Assembly: GCA_025454255.1 (NCBI GenBank)
Contig: JALOOU010000019.1
Span: forward strand, 1 to 37,374
Direction: 5' to 3'
DNA: 37,374 nucleotides
Source of the DNA: Desulfobacterales bacterium
GTDB lineage: Bacteria > Desulfobacterota > Desulfobacteria > Desulfobacterales > SpSt-501
Shown: in pieces, positions 7,390 to 15,591 of the stretch
Layout of the letters: each line of letters starts with the position of its first letter
Position numbering within the stretch: position 1 is the first letter of the stretch
The notes under the pieces: model-generated
The model's input: the letters and a program-made list of their open reading frames with translations, nothing else
The model's database searches: none
What the model was told of the DNA's origin: nothing
Translations under genes and position numbers: made by a program

Positions 7390-8580
7390 ATGGAAGAAGA
7401 GTGCAAGATCACCTTGAACACCGGGCTGCGGGGGGTGACGATCGCCAACACCCGCATCTGTGAAGTCGACGGCAAACGCGGCCGCCTGATCTACCGCGGC
7501 TACCTGATCCAGGACCTGGCGCAGGCCAGCTACGAGGAGGTCGTCTACCTGCTGCTCTACGAGCGGCTGCCGACGACCGCTGAGCTGAAGTCGTTTTGCT
7601 CCGTGCTGGCGTCCGAACGGGGCATCCCGCCCGAAGTGGTGGCGGCGTTGCAGACCCGTCCGGTACACGCGCACCCGATGGACATCCTACAGGCGGCGGT
7701 GCCCCTGCTCGCCCACCACGATCCCGACCTCGCGGAGACCTCGCGGCAGGCCTCCCTGCGCATGGCGCACCGGCTGATCGCGAGGTTTCCGACCGTTCTT
7801 GCGGCCTGGCACCGCATTCGCAGCGGGAAGCAACCGGTGGCGCCGTCGAACGAACTCGGCCACGCGGCCAATTTTCTCTACATGTTGAACGGCCAGGCCC
7901 CGGACGACACCGCGGCACGGGCCATCGACACCGCGCTGGTCCTGCACGCCGAGCACGCGTTCAACGCCTCCACCTTTGCCGCCCGTGAGGTCGCCTCCAC
8001 CCAGGCGCACATTTACGCCGCGGTCGCCGCCGGCGTGGGCTCGCTCTCCGGGGCCCTGCACGGCGGGGCCAACGCCAAGGTCATGCAGATGCTGTTGACC
8101 CTCGGCAGCGCCGACAAGGTGGCGGATTTCGTCAACGCCGAGCTCGATGCGGGGCGCAAAATCTTCGGCCTCGGGCACGCGGTCTACGATGTGGACGACC
8201 CCCGTGCCCACATTCTGGCCCCCATGTCCAAGGCCCTGGGCGAGCTCTCCGGCAACCCCCGCTGGTATGAGATGTCCGCCCAGATCGAAAAAACCGCCAA
8301 GGATATTTTCCGCCGGCGCAAAAACGCCGACATCCCCGTAAACGTCGATTTCTACAGCGCCTCGCTTTACTACTATTTAGGCATCCCGGTGGATTTTTTC
8401 ACCCCGGTCTTTGCCATCGCTCGGGTGGCCGGCTGGGCGGCGCACGTCATCGAGGAGCAATTCGCCGGGGCGGCGCCCAAACCCGTGCTCTATCGCCCGG
8501 AGTCAGAATACGTCGGCGATTACTGCGGGCCGGAGGTGTGCGAGTTCACCCCCCTCGACCAGCGCGCGCCGCGCGGATGA
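7390..8580 (+). CDS. gltA: citrate synthase
   Basis: A 396-residue citrate synthase that condenses acetyl-CoA and oxaloacetate. The active site elements are all visible: GALHGGANAKV with the first catalytic histidine, GLGHAVYDVDDPRA with the second, and VNVDFYSASLYYYLGIP with the catalytic aspartate. The N-terminal GLRGVTIANTRICEVDGKRGRLIYRGY is typical of the family. The length and the absence of an N-terminal NADH-binding domain fit the short type-II-like form also used by 2-methylcitrate synthases, so propionyl-CoA use is possible. The stop overlaps the start of the Fur-family gene (ATGA). The gene symbol is by function, not by close orthology. Confidence 0.93.
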   Translation: MEEECKITLNTGLRGVTIANTRICEVDGKRGRLIYRGYLIQDLAQASYEEVVYLLLYERLPTTAELKSFCSVLASERGIPPEVVAALQTRPVHAHPMDILQAAVPLLAHHDPDLAETSRQASLRMAHRLIARFPTVLAAWHRIRSGKQPVAPSNELGHAANFLYMLNGQAPDDTAARAIDTALVLHAEHAFNASTFAAREVASTQAHIYAAVAAGVGSLSGALHGGANAKVMQMLLTLGSADKVADFVNAELDAGRKIFGLGHAVYDVDDPRAHILAPMSKALGELSGNPRWYEMSAQIEKTAKDIFRRRKNADIPVNVDFYSASLYYYLGIPVDFFTPVFAIARVAGWAAHVIEEQFAGAAPKPVLYRPESEYVGDYCGPEVCEFTPLDQRAPRG

Positions 8581-9071
8581 GGTTTCGGCGAGGACCCCAG
8601 CGAAGGGCGGTTTCGGCCTTGCAGAATCCACAGCAGGTACGCAGGACCCGGCAGCGCGCGGTGATCCTGGAGGAGTTGCGCCGGGTCGACAGCCACCCCA
8701 GCGCCGACGAGCTGTATCTCATGGTCCGCAGGCGCCTTCCGCGCATCAGCCTGGGGACCATCTACCGCAACCTCGACATTCTGACCGAGGCGGGCGAGAT
8801 CAGACGCATCGATTCGGGCAGCACCCTGAAGCGCTTCGACGGCACCACCGCCCCGCATCATCACATTCGCTGCGTGCGCTGCGACCGGATTGCAGACGCC
8901 CATATCGAGGTGAAGATAGACATCGACGAGCGCATTCAACGCCTCACGGGCTTTCGCATCCTCGGCCATCACGTGGAGTTCTTAGGGCTCTGCCCCCGCT
9001 GCCACACCCAACCCGCAGCGCAACCGAGCCTGGCGCCGGAAATCCCCACTGCTCCGGTCACCCGCACCTAA
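8577..9071 (+). CDS. Fur/PerR-family metalloregulator
   Basis: A 164-residue transcriptional regulator. The N-terminal winged helix reads RQRAVILEELRRVDSHPSADELYLMVRRRLPRISLGTIYRNLDIL, with the diagnostic SLGTIYRNL recognition helix. The C-terminal dimerisation domain has the histidine-rich PHHHIRCVRCD and a later CPRCH, giving the two CxxC pairs of a structural zinc site. The ATG at 8577 overlaps the citrate synthase stop, so translational coupling is likely; a start further upstream would be inside citrate synthase. Whether it senses iron, peroxide (PerR) or zinc cannot be told. Placement behind citrate synthase suggests shared transcription. Confidence 0.88.
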   Translation: MRFRRGPQRRAVSALQNPQQVRRTRQRAVILEELRRVDSHPSADELYLMVRRRLPRISLGTIYRNLDILTEAGEIRRIDSGSTLKRFDGTTAPHHHIRCVRCDRIADAHIEVKIDIDERIQRLTGFRILGHHVEFLGLCPRCHTQPAAQPSLAPEIPTAPVTRT

Positions 9072-9098
9072 GTGGTTGATCGCGGGCCCCCGCCCGGG

Positions 9099-9127
9099 TT
9101 GACAAACCGAGGCCGGCCCCATAGTTT
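9099..9127 (+). promoter_or_regulatory. candidate sigma-70 promoter
   Basis: TTGACA (9099-9104), a 17-base spacer, then TAGTTT (9122-9127). The -35 box is perfect and the -10 box matches 4 of 6. It lies 140 bp before the gene at 9267. Confidence 0.4.
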
Positions 9128-9266
9128 CACAGTCAAGCGGAAAGCGCGATAGCCTGCAGGGCCGGGCTCCTCGGGCAATTTCTCCGTCCCGGCTCGCGCC
9201 GGCCGAGCACGCGATAGCAGCCCGATCGTTTCAAGGGCGAGTCCCGCCAAAGAAAGTCAAACGGCG

Positions 9267-10223
9267 ATGGCGTCAAAAAAAACCGCAGCGGCCGGCAAGC
9301 ACCCGGAGATGAAGATCATCGTCACCGGGGCATCGGGCTTCGTCGGCTCCCGCCTTTGCCGGGAGCTGCTCGAGCGGGGCCACCGCGTCATCGGTGTGGC
9401 GCGCCACGCCCCCGCCCGAGAGATTCGGCACAAGGGATTCACATTCGTTTCGGCGGACACCACCCGGCCGGGGGACTGGCAGGCGGAGCTGGCGGATGCG
9501 GATGCGGTCATCAACCTGGCCGGACGCTCCATTCACGGGCGATGGTCGGATGCGCTCAAGCAGGAAATTCGCGCGAGCCGGATCGTAACGACCCGCAACG
9601 TCGTGGACGGGCTGCCGCCCGGACGACCGCTGGTGCTCATCAGCGCCTCGGGCGTCGGCTATTACGGCGACCGGGGCGAGGAGCCGATCACGGAGCAGAC
9701 ACCGGCCGGGGATGACTTTCTGGCCCGGCTCTCGCTCGACTGGGAGGCGGAAGCCCTGCGTGCCGCCGAATCCGGGGCGCGGGTGGCGCTGGCCCGCCTG
9801 GGGGTCGTCCTCGGGCCGGGCGGCGGCGCCCTGGCCCGGATGGTTCCGGCCTTCAAGGCCTTTGTCGGCGGGCCGATCGGAAGCGGACGCCAGTGGTTCC
9901 CATGGATCCATCTGGACGACCTTACGGCCGCCGTCGCCTTCATTCTCGATCGCCCCGACATCAGCGGGCCCGTCAACCTCTGCGCCCCCCATCCCGTGCG
10001 CAACCGCGACCTCGCGCAGGCGTTGGGAAGCGCCCTGGGGCGCCCGGCGGCTTTGCCCGCGCCGCCGATCATGCTGAGGCTGCTCCTGGGCGAATTCGCA
10101 GGGGTGCTGCTCGGCAGCCAGCGGGCGCTGCCGCAAAAGCTGACGGCGAGCGGTTTCACCTTCACGCATCCCGAGATCCAGTCGGCCGTCGCGGCCGTCC
10201 TCGCGGGTGCCGCGGTGAAATGA
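9267..10223 (+). CDS. TIGR01777 family NAD(P)-dependent epimerase-like protein
   Basis: A 318-residue Rossmann-fold protein of the extended SDR type (the YfcH/SulA-like group). The nucleotide loop is MKIIVTGASGFVGSRLCRELLERGHRV. Family landmarks follow: INLAGRSIHGRW, SASGVGYYGDRGEE, LARLGVVLGPGGGAL and the C-terminal GSQRALPQKLTASGFTFTHPEIQSAV. The physiological substrate of the family is not known. The open frame starts at 9267, but conservation begins at the internal ATG at 9309; neither has a strong ribosome binding site, so the start is uncertain. It is followed by the exonuclease III remnant. Confidence 0.85.
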   Translation: MASKKTAAAGKHPEMKIIVTGASGFVGSRLCRELLERGHRVIGVARHAPAREIRHKGFTFVSADTTRPGDWQAELADADAVINLAGRSIHGRWSDALKQEIRASRIVTTRNVVDGLPPGRPLVLISASGVGYYGDRGEEPITEQTPAGDDFLARLSLDWEAEALRAAESGARVALARLGVVLGPGGGALARMVPAFKAFVGGPIGSGRQWFPWIHLDDLTAAVAFILDRPDISGPVNLCAPHPVRNRDLAQALGSALGRPAALPAPPIMLRLLLGEFAGVLLGSQRALPQKLTASGFTFTHPEIQSAVAAVLAGAAVK

Positions 10224-10243
10224 GGAGGCGGCCAACCGATCCC

Positions 10244-10408
10244 ATGCCCGCGCACCAGGCCACCGCCAAACGCCTCTCCTGGAACGTCAACGGCCTGCGG
10301 GCGGCGCTAAAAAGGGGCTTTGCGCTAGCGGTGCAGCTCCTGGATGCAGTTCTCATCGCCATGCCCGGGCCCAATCACTGCCCGGTCGGTTGGGTGCGGA
10401 ACGTTTAA
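10244..10408 (+). pseudogene. xth: exodeoxyribonuclease III, N-terminal remnant
   Basis: A short frame of 54 codons whose first part reads KRLSWNVNGLRAALKRGF. This is the conserved N-terminus of exonuclease III / AP endonuclease (xth), where Asn of WNVNGLRA helps bind metal. After about residue 25 the similarity stops, and the frame ends at 10408 with no sign of the remaining roughly 230 residues. The remnant is therefore a decayed or deleted copy and cannot encode the enzyme. An intact xth is presumably elsewhere in the genome. Confidence 0.6.
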
Positions 10409-10435
10409 CCCCGGTTGTGGAGATGCGAGGAGCGG

Positions 10436-11053
10436 TTGGACCCGCGGCGAATCACGGCCATTTTCGGAAGCCCCCGGCGCAAGGGGAACACCGCGCGGCT
10501 GCTGGAGCGGGCGGTCGCCGGCGCCCGCGAAGAGGGCGCCACGGTCGACACGATCGTGCTGCGGGACCTCAACCTCTCCCCCTGCCTGGAGATTTACAGC
10601 TGCCGGCATACCGGGGAGTGCCGCATCCGCGACGATTTTCAAGGCGTGCGGGACCGGGTGCTGGGCAGCGCAGGGCTCATGCTGGCATCCCCCATATTCT
10701 ATTATGCGGTCACGGCCCACACCAAGATTCTGATGGACCGCTTCCACTCCCTGTGGGTCAAGAAAAACTGGGCGGACCCGCTGCAGGCGCCCTCAACCGC
10801 CGCCCGCCGCAAGGGCCTTTTCATATCGGCCGGCGCCACGCACGGCAAGAAGCTCTTCGACGGTGCGCTGCTCAGCGTGCGCTATTTTTTCGACACGCTG
10901 GAGACGGACCTGTGGAAACACCTTCTCTTTCGCGGGTTGGAATACGAGGATGACATCCTGAAGAACCCCGACTATCTTCAGCAGGCCCATCGGGCCGGAA
11001 AGGAACTTGCCCGGGCGCTGCGGGTCGATGCCCCGGCCGCACCCGGCGCCTGA
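10436..11053 (+). CDS. flavodoxin-fold NAD(P)H-dependent FMN reductase-like protein
   Basis: A protein of about 205 residues of the NADPH-dependent FMN reductase / iron-sulfur flavoprotein group. The phosphate-binding loop of FMN is ITAIFGSPRRKGNTARLL, followed by SPCLEIYSCRHTGECRIRDDF and ASPIFYYAVTAHTKILMDRF, the conserved blocks of the family. Only two cysteines (Cys-x4-Gly-x-Cys region) lie in the middle segment, fewer than in cluster-binding ISF proteins, so an Fe-S cluster is uncertain. The start is unclear: a TTG at 10436 sits just behind GAGGAG, and a TTG at 10415 gives seven more residues. It ends 6 bp before the DUF2156 gene, suggesting co-transcription. Confidence 0.82.
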   Translation: MDPRRITAIFGSPRRKGNTARLLERAVAGAREEGATVDTIVLRDLNLSPCLEIYSCRHTGECRIRDDFQGVRDRVLGSAGLMLASPIFYYAVTAHTKILMDRFHSLWVKKNWADPLQAPSTAARRKGLFISAGATHGKKLFDGALLSVRYFFDTLETDLWKHLLFRGLEYEDDILKNPDYLQQAHRAGKELARALRVDAPAAPGA

Positions 11054-11059
11054 ACCGAC

Positions 11060-11944
11060 ATGAAACTGCGCTTCGAACCGATCGCCATCGACCGGCAACA
11101 CGACTACCTCAGGCTCCTGGCGCACTGCCCGCAAGTGGCCTCGGACTACAGCTTCATCAACTTGTGGGCCTGGGCCGAAGAGTACGGCCTGTCGTGGGCC
11201 TGGGACGGGCGGCTGGTGTGGATCCGACAGACCCGCCCGCAGCAGGCCCTGTGGGCGCCGGTCGGCGCCTGGGGAGAGGTGGTCTGGGACGAGGCGCTGA
11301 CGGCTCTGGAGGCTTCCGGCCAAAGCTTCACGCGGGTGCCCGAAACCCTGGCCGGGCTGTGGCAGCAGCAGCTGGGACCCCGGGTCCACATCGAACCGGA
11401 ACGAGGGCAATGGGACTACATCTACGCGGTGAGCGACCTGGTGGAGCTGCCGGGCAACCGCTTCCACAGCAAGAAGAACCTGCTCACCCAGTTCACCAAG
11501 GCCCAGGAGTTCACCTATGTCGATTTCGGCCCGCGGGTGATCGAGCACGCCATGGCCATGCAGGCGGACTGGTGCACGTGGCGCGACTGCGAGTCCTCGG
11601 AACTGCTGTCGGCCGAAAACCGCGCCATTATGCGCATTCTGGACCGCTGGGACCGGTTCGACCGCATCCTGGGGGGGGCGATCTTCGCCAACAACATCAT
11701 CGTCGCCTACACCCTTGCCGAACCGCTGACCGAGGAGACCCTGGTGATCCATTTCGAAAAGGGCTGCCCCGCTTACAAGGGCGTCTACCAGGCCATCAAC
11801 CAGATGTTTCTCGCGCGCTCGGCCGGGTCCTTCCGCTTCGTCAACCGCGAGCAGGACTTGGACAACGAAGGGCTGCGCAAGGCTAAACTGTCCTACCATC
11901 CGATCGACTTTCTGAAAAAGTCGAAGGTCACGCTGATACCCTGA
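11060..11944 (+). CDS. DUF2156 family protein
   Basis: A 294-residue soluble protein that resembles the DUF2156 family, related to the GNAT-like C-terminal domain of lysylphosphatidylglycerol synthases. Characteristic blocks are SDYSFINLWAWAEEYGL near the N-terminus and, near the end, HFEKGCPAYKGVYQAINQMFLA and FVNREQDLDNEGLRKAKLSYHP. There are no membrane segments, so it is the stand-alone cytosolic form. The acyl or aminoacyl donor and acceptor are unknown. It begins 6 bp after the flavodoxin-fold gene. Confidence 0.85.
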   Translation: MKLRFEPIAIDRQHDYLRLLAHCPQVASDYSFINLWAWAEEYGLSWAWDGRLVWIRQTRPQQALWAPVGAWGEVVWDEALTALEASGQSFTRVPETLAGLWQQQLGPRVHIEPERGQWDYIYAVSDLVELPGNRFHSKKNLLTQFTKAQEFTYVDFGPRVIEHAMAMQADWCTWRDCESSELLSAENRAIMRILDRWDRFDRILGGAIFANNIIVAYTLAEPLTEETLVIHFEKGCPAYKGVYQAINQMFLARSAGSFRFVNREQDLDNEGLRKAKLSYHPIDFLKKSKVTLIP

Positions 11945-12049
11945 ACGCGGTGGGAAGGCCGTCGGCCAACTGCCCCGCCGCAGTCGCTCCCGCGGCATGG
12001 CGTGCGTGGTGCCGGCGAGGGGATGGCGGCTCCGCCAGGAGAGTGTGCG

Positions 12050-13039
12050 ATGAGCTCTGCAGTCCATCGGCAGGATCGGTGCAAACCCAGCGTCGGTCAG
12101 ATTTCCCGTTTCCGGTCGCGCCTTCCCGGCGTCGCTGAGGCGATTATCGCCAGCTGCGCGGATGCCGAGTGCTACACCCACGTCGACTATGAACCGATCC
12201 CCATCCGGCAGGCGGTGGTGGCGACCATCGGCCTGCTGCGAGATCTGTTGTTTCCGGGCTTCTTCAGCCTGAACAAGGTCGACCCCGTGACGCTGCGCTA
12301 CAGCACGGGCAAGACGACCGCGGAGGTCTTCGACCTGCTCTCCGAGCAGATCTGCCACAGCATCCGCCACGACTGTCTGCGCTACAACCAGGCCTGCGAG
12401 GACTGCGAGTCGCGCGGCCATGAGCTATCCCTGCGGCTGCTCGAGGAGATCCCCGCCATCCGTCGCGTGCTGGCGACCGATGTGCGCGCCATCTATGACG
12501 GGGACCCGGCGGCCAAAAGCCACGATGAAATCATCTTCAGCTACCCCGGCATCTTCGCCATCACCGTCTACCGCGTCGCCCACCGCCTGCACGCCCTGAA
12601 CGTTCCCCTGCTGCCGCGGATCATGACCGAGCATGCCCACAGCGTCACCGGCATCGACATCCACCCCGGCGCCGAGATCGGCGAGCGTTTCGCCATCGAC
12701 CACGGCACCGGCATCGTCATCGGCGAAACCAGCCGGATCGGGAGAAACGTGCGCCTCTACCAAGGCGTGACCCTGGGCGCGCTCTCCCTGCCGCGCAACG
12801 CCGGCGAAACCCACCGGGGCAAAAAGCGACACCCCACGATCGAGGACGACGTCATCATCTACTCCGGGGCCACCATCCTGGGCGGGGACACCGTCATCGG
12901 CGCCCGCTCGGTCATCGGCGGCAACGTGTGGATCACCGCGTCCGTGCCCGCGGACACCCTGGTGGTGATCGACCCCCCCCGGCTGATCTACAAATCACGC
13001 AACGGCGAAACACCGGTCGCAGGAGGGCGAGACGGATGA
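12050..13039 (+). CDS. cysE: serine O-acetyltransferase
   Basis: A 329-residue enzyme making O-acetylserine from serine and acetyl-CoA, the first step of cysteine synthesis. The C-terminal left-handed beta helix is plain: [48 protein letters not shown], with the catalytic DH pair in AIDHGTG, followed by hexapeptide repeats ([17 protein letters not shown]). The long N-terminal helical region (about 190 residues) is typical of the EpsC/SAT form found in Desulfobacterota and is longer than E. coli CysE. ATG 12050 is chosen because AGGAG lies 8 bases upstream; an in-frame ATG at 12002 lacks one. The stop overlaps cysK (ATGA). Confidence 0.93.
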   Translation: MSSAVHRQDRCKPSVGQISRFRSRLPGVAEAIIASCADAECYTHVDYEPIPIRQAVVATIGLLRDLLFPGFFSLNKVDPVTLRYSTGKTTAEVFDLLSEQICHSIRHDCLRYNQACEDCESRGHELSLRLLEEIPAIRRVLATDVRAIYDGDPAAKSHDEIIFSYPGIFAITVYRVAHRLHALNVPLLPRIMTEHAHSVTGIDIHPGAEIGERFAIDHGTGIVIGETSRIGRNVRLYQGVTLGALSLPRNAGETHRGKKRHPTIEDDVIIYSGATILGGDTVIGARSVIGGNVWITASVPADTLVVIDPPRLIYKSRNGETPVAGGRDG

Positions 13040-13959
13040 AATACGCAACATCGATCGGCAGCACGATCGGGGCGACCCCATTGGTGAAACTCAACCGCCT
13101 GGCCGCCGGCCTGCCCGGCCAGGTTTTCGCCAAACTGGAGTTCTTCAACCCGCTCGGCAGCGTCAAGGACCGCATCGCCGCAGCCATGATCGCGGCGGCG
13201 GAGCTCGAAGGCAGGATCACCCCCACCACCCGCATCGTCGAGCCGACCAGCGGCAACACCGGCATCGCCCTGGCGTTCATCTGCGCCGCCAAGGGCTATC
13301 GGTTGTGCCTGACCATGCCCGAGACCATGAGCGTCGAGCGCCGCAAACTGCTGGCGCATTTAGGCGCGGAGGTGGTGCTGACCCCCGGGCCCCAGGGCAT
13401 GGCCGGCGCCATCGAAAAGGCGCGCGGGATCCTGGCCTCGGACCCAAATGCCTTCATGCCGGACCAGTTCGCCAACCCGGCCAACCCGCGCATTCACCGC
13501 GAGACCACCGCCGAGGAAATTTGGCGCGACACCGAAGGCGGCGCCGACATTCTCGTGGCCGGGGTGGGCACCGGCGGCACCATCACCGGCATCGCCCAGG
13601 TGATGAAGTCCCGCAAGCCTTCGTTTCGGGCGGTCGCCGTGGAGCCGGCCGACTCGCCCGTGCTCTCCGGCGGCGTCAAAGGGCCGCACAAGATCCAGGG
13701 GATCGGAGCCGGCTTCGTCCCGCAGGTGCTCGACCGCGCCCTCATCGACGAGGTTCTCACCGTCACCAACGATGCCGCCTTCGAGACCTCGCGGGAGCTG
13801 GCCAAAAAGGAGGGCATCCTGTGCGGGATCTCCTCCGGCGCCGCCGCCTGGGCTGCGCTCGAGGTCGCCCGCCGACCCGAGTCCGCCGGCAAGCTCATCG
13901 TGGCCATCCTCGCCAGCACCGGCGAGCGCTACATCAGCACCGAGCTGTTCCAGTCCTGA
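13036..13959 (+). CDS. cysK: cysteine synthase (O-acetylserine sulfhydrylase)
   Basis: A 307-residue PLP enzyme that replaces the acetyl group of O-acetylserine with sulfide. The PLP lysine is in [15 protein letters not shown]; the substrate loop is [13 protein letters not shown]; the phosphate cradle is [16 protein letters not shown]; the C-terminal [15 protein letters not shown] also fits. The C-terminal residues and the overlap with cysE suggest the two form a bi-enzyme unit, as in other bacteria. In a sulfide-producing organism this is the direct route of sulfide into cysteine. Confidence 0.95.
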   Translation: MKYATSIGSTIGATPLVKLNRLAAGLPGQVFAKLEFFNPLGSVKDRIAAAMIAAAELEGRITPTTRIVEPTSGNTGIALAFICAAKGYRLCLTMPETMSVERRKLLAHLGAEVVLTPGPQGMAGAIEKARGILASDPNAFMPDQFANPANPRIHRETTAEEIWRDTEGGADILVAGVGTGGTITGIAQVMKSRKPSFRAVAVEPADSPVLSGGVKGPHKIQGIGAGFVPQVLDRALIDEVLTVTNDAAFETSRELAKKEGILCGISSGAAAWAALEVARRPESAGKLIVAILASTGERYISTELFQS

Positions 13960-13999
13960 GGGCCCGGCGACGGAGGCGGCCCTTTGATCGCGGAGGACG

Positions 14000-14890
14000 A
14001 TGGCGATGGGAACGCTGGTGGTCATGCGGTATGCGACCGATATGTTTGCGAGCCTGGCCGACCACACCTACGTTGCCTGCGGCGCGGGCGAAAAAGCATG
14101 GGGGTGCTGGGGAGGCAAAACCGGCGGAGCGGAGCTGCGCCGTGGAGCGGGCAGCACCCGGCAAGCCGATGCCATCGCCGAAGCCGACGAACGCGCCCGG
14201 ATCAAATGCTACCTCATCAACGGGGTGTGCCACCAGGCGGCCAACCGCATCCTTTTTCCGGCCGGCATCACGGTCAGGGGGGCTCGCGGCTATGACGTCT
14301 CGGAGGCCCTGTTCGGAACCTACGGCAGGCCCCGCGGCCCCTTCGGTACCTGTCAGTCGCCTTTCCGCACCCATGCCGATGTCACCGGCGACCTGCCGGA
14401 GTGCGCGGAACCCCGTGCGGCACAACCGCTCGCGAGGCGCAAGGCCGCGGCGCCCTCGCCCGGGGAGCGAAAACGCGAGCGAGCCTACCTCAAGGGCGTG
14501 CTGGCCATCTACCGCGAAGACGAACGGGTGCTCGCCTCCACCAAAGGGCTGCGGGGCCCGGACCTGGCGGGCTTTCACCTGAAGCTCTTCATGTACAAAG
14601 CCCAGCACAGTTTAGGAACCCAACTGGACAAGCGCCTGGCCGCCAAGCTGAGAGCCCTGCGCTTGTCGGCCGAGTGGTCGCGCATGAAAGTCGAGGACTT
14701 GTTCGTCAACAAGGAGATGAAGGCCCAGGAGTTCGTCGATGCGCTCAACCAGGAGACGATTCTGTTTCAAGAGGCAGCGGCCAACACGCTCAAGCCCGGC
14801 CACTACCGACGGCTCTTCGGCCTGAAACCGGGCGACACGGTGGTGTTGGCGGACCCGCGCATCGTGAAGGCCGTCTATGGCTCAAAATAG
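14000..14890 (+). CDS. hypothetical protein with Cys/His-rich N-terminal domain
   Basis: A 296-residue protein I do not recognise. The N-terminal half (to about residue 130) is rich in Gly, Cys, His and Trp: HTYVACGAGEKAWGCWGG, then CYLINGVCHQAANRILFPAG and ARGYDVSEALFGTYGRPRGP. The spacing of Cys, His and Asn residues (CHQAAN) recalls a papain- or transglutaminase-like active site, but this is only an impression. The C-terminal half (from about residue 150) is charged and helical, with KEMKAQEFVDALNQETILFQEA. There is no signal peptide or membrane span. The start could also be ATG 14006. It follows cysK by 40 bp and may belong to the same transcript. Confidence 0.7.
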   Translation: MAMGTLVVMRYATDMFASLADHTYVACGAGEKAWGCWGGKTGGAELRRGAGSTRQADAIAEADERARIKCYLINGVCHQAANRILFPAGITVRGARGYDVSEALFGTYGRPRGPFGTCQSPFRTHADVTGDLPECAEPRAAQPLARRKAAAPSPGERKRERAYLKGVLAIYREDERVLASTKGLRGPDLAGFHLKLFMYKAQHSLGTQLDKRLAAKLRALRLSAEWSRMKVEDLFVNKEMKAQEFVDALNQETILFQEAAANTLKPGHYRRLFGLKPGDTVVLADPRIVKAVYGSK

Positions 14891-14937
14891 GCCCGGCCGC
14901 CGCATGCGCTGTCGAGCGCAAAAGTGATCCCTGTGCG

Positions 14938-15372
14938 ATGCCGCAAGAGCTGAACCATGGCCCTCGTCTCAGCGACGAGGAGTACGAGGCAAAAATAATC
15001 GCGCTTCACCGGGACCTGCCGCCGATGCCCTCAGCGGAACAGGACCGGCAGACGCGCCGCATGGCGTTGGACCTCGCCATCGACCACCGCCTGGGCTGCG
15101 CCTTCCCCGCCGAGCGCCGGGAGCGGCTGTGGGCCATACAGGAGCGGGTTGAAAAGAGGCGGCTGTGGCTGGCCCTCAGGCACCCGTTGCGGCGATTTTT
15201 CGCGAAGCGTTTTGCCAGAGGCGCCCAGGGCCTTGCCGGCTATCTTGTCGAGGAGTACGCTAACGTTTTGAGCCGGGCCGAGCTGGAACGTTTTTTCGGG
15301 CTCGCGGACGGGCAGCGCCCCGGCCTGCCCTTCGACACGGAACAGATCAGCAGGCCCCGCAGCGGCGGCTAG
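14938..15372 (+). CDS. hypothetical protein
   Basis: A 144-residue, strongly charged protein of unknown function. It starts at the ATG at 14938 (MPQELNHGPRLSDEEYEAKI), with no strong ribosome binding site. It is predicted mostly helical, and the middle reads RRERLWAIQERVEKRRLWLALRHPLRRFFAKRF; the arginine-rich segment could bind a nucleic acid or membrane surface. No cysteines other than one, no signal peptide. It lies 47 bp after the preceding unknown gene, so the two may act together. Confidence that it is a gene rests on codon composition and position. Confidence 0.6.
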   Translation: MPQELNHGPRLSDEEYEAKIIALHRDLPPMPSAEQDRQTRRMALDLAIDHRLGCAFPAERRERLWAIQERVEKRRLWLALRHPLRRFFAKRFARGAQGLAGYLVEEYANVLSRAELERFFGLADGQRPGLPFDTEQISRPRSGG

Positions 15373-15500
15373 TGCCTCGCTCCGGTCTTCGACCGGCAAC
15401 GCAGCCGGTGCAGATCGGGGGGGCAGGGATGCTCCCAGCGGCAGCACGGCTTGTTAAGGGTCTCCAAATTGTCAAGACATTCCCTCTAAATCCCTCCTAA

Positions 15501-15547
15501 CCTCCCTTTGCCGAAGGGAGGGATCACCCCTCTTTGACGAAGAGGGG
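15501..15547. terminator. twin hairpins, intergenic repeat or bidirectional terminator
   Basis: Two stem-loops with 8-bp perfect stems stand in tandem: CCTCCCTT-TGCCG-AAGGGAGG at 15501-15521 and CCCCTCTT-TGACG-AAGAGGGG at 15527-15547. Both loops share the pattern TGNCG. They lie between the convergent ends of the 14938 gene and the metY-type gene. The surrounding text (CCCTCTAAATCCCTCC...) resembles dispersed intergenic repeats common in Desulfobacterota and other genomes. There is no T-run directly behind either stem. Confidence 0.6.
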
Positions 15548-15591
15548 CCAGGGGAGATTCTGGGAACGATCTCAATTCAATTTCGAGACGA

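Noticed and set aside
10793-12421. 542-codon leftward open frame
   Set aside because: It lies opposite the DUF2156 and cysE genes, which have clear family motifs; it is a GC-rich antisense shadow.
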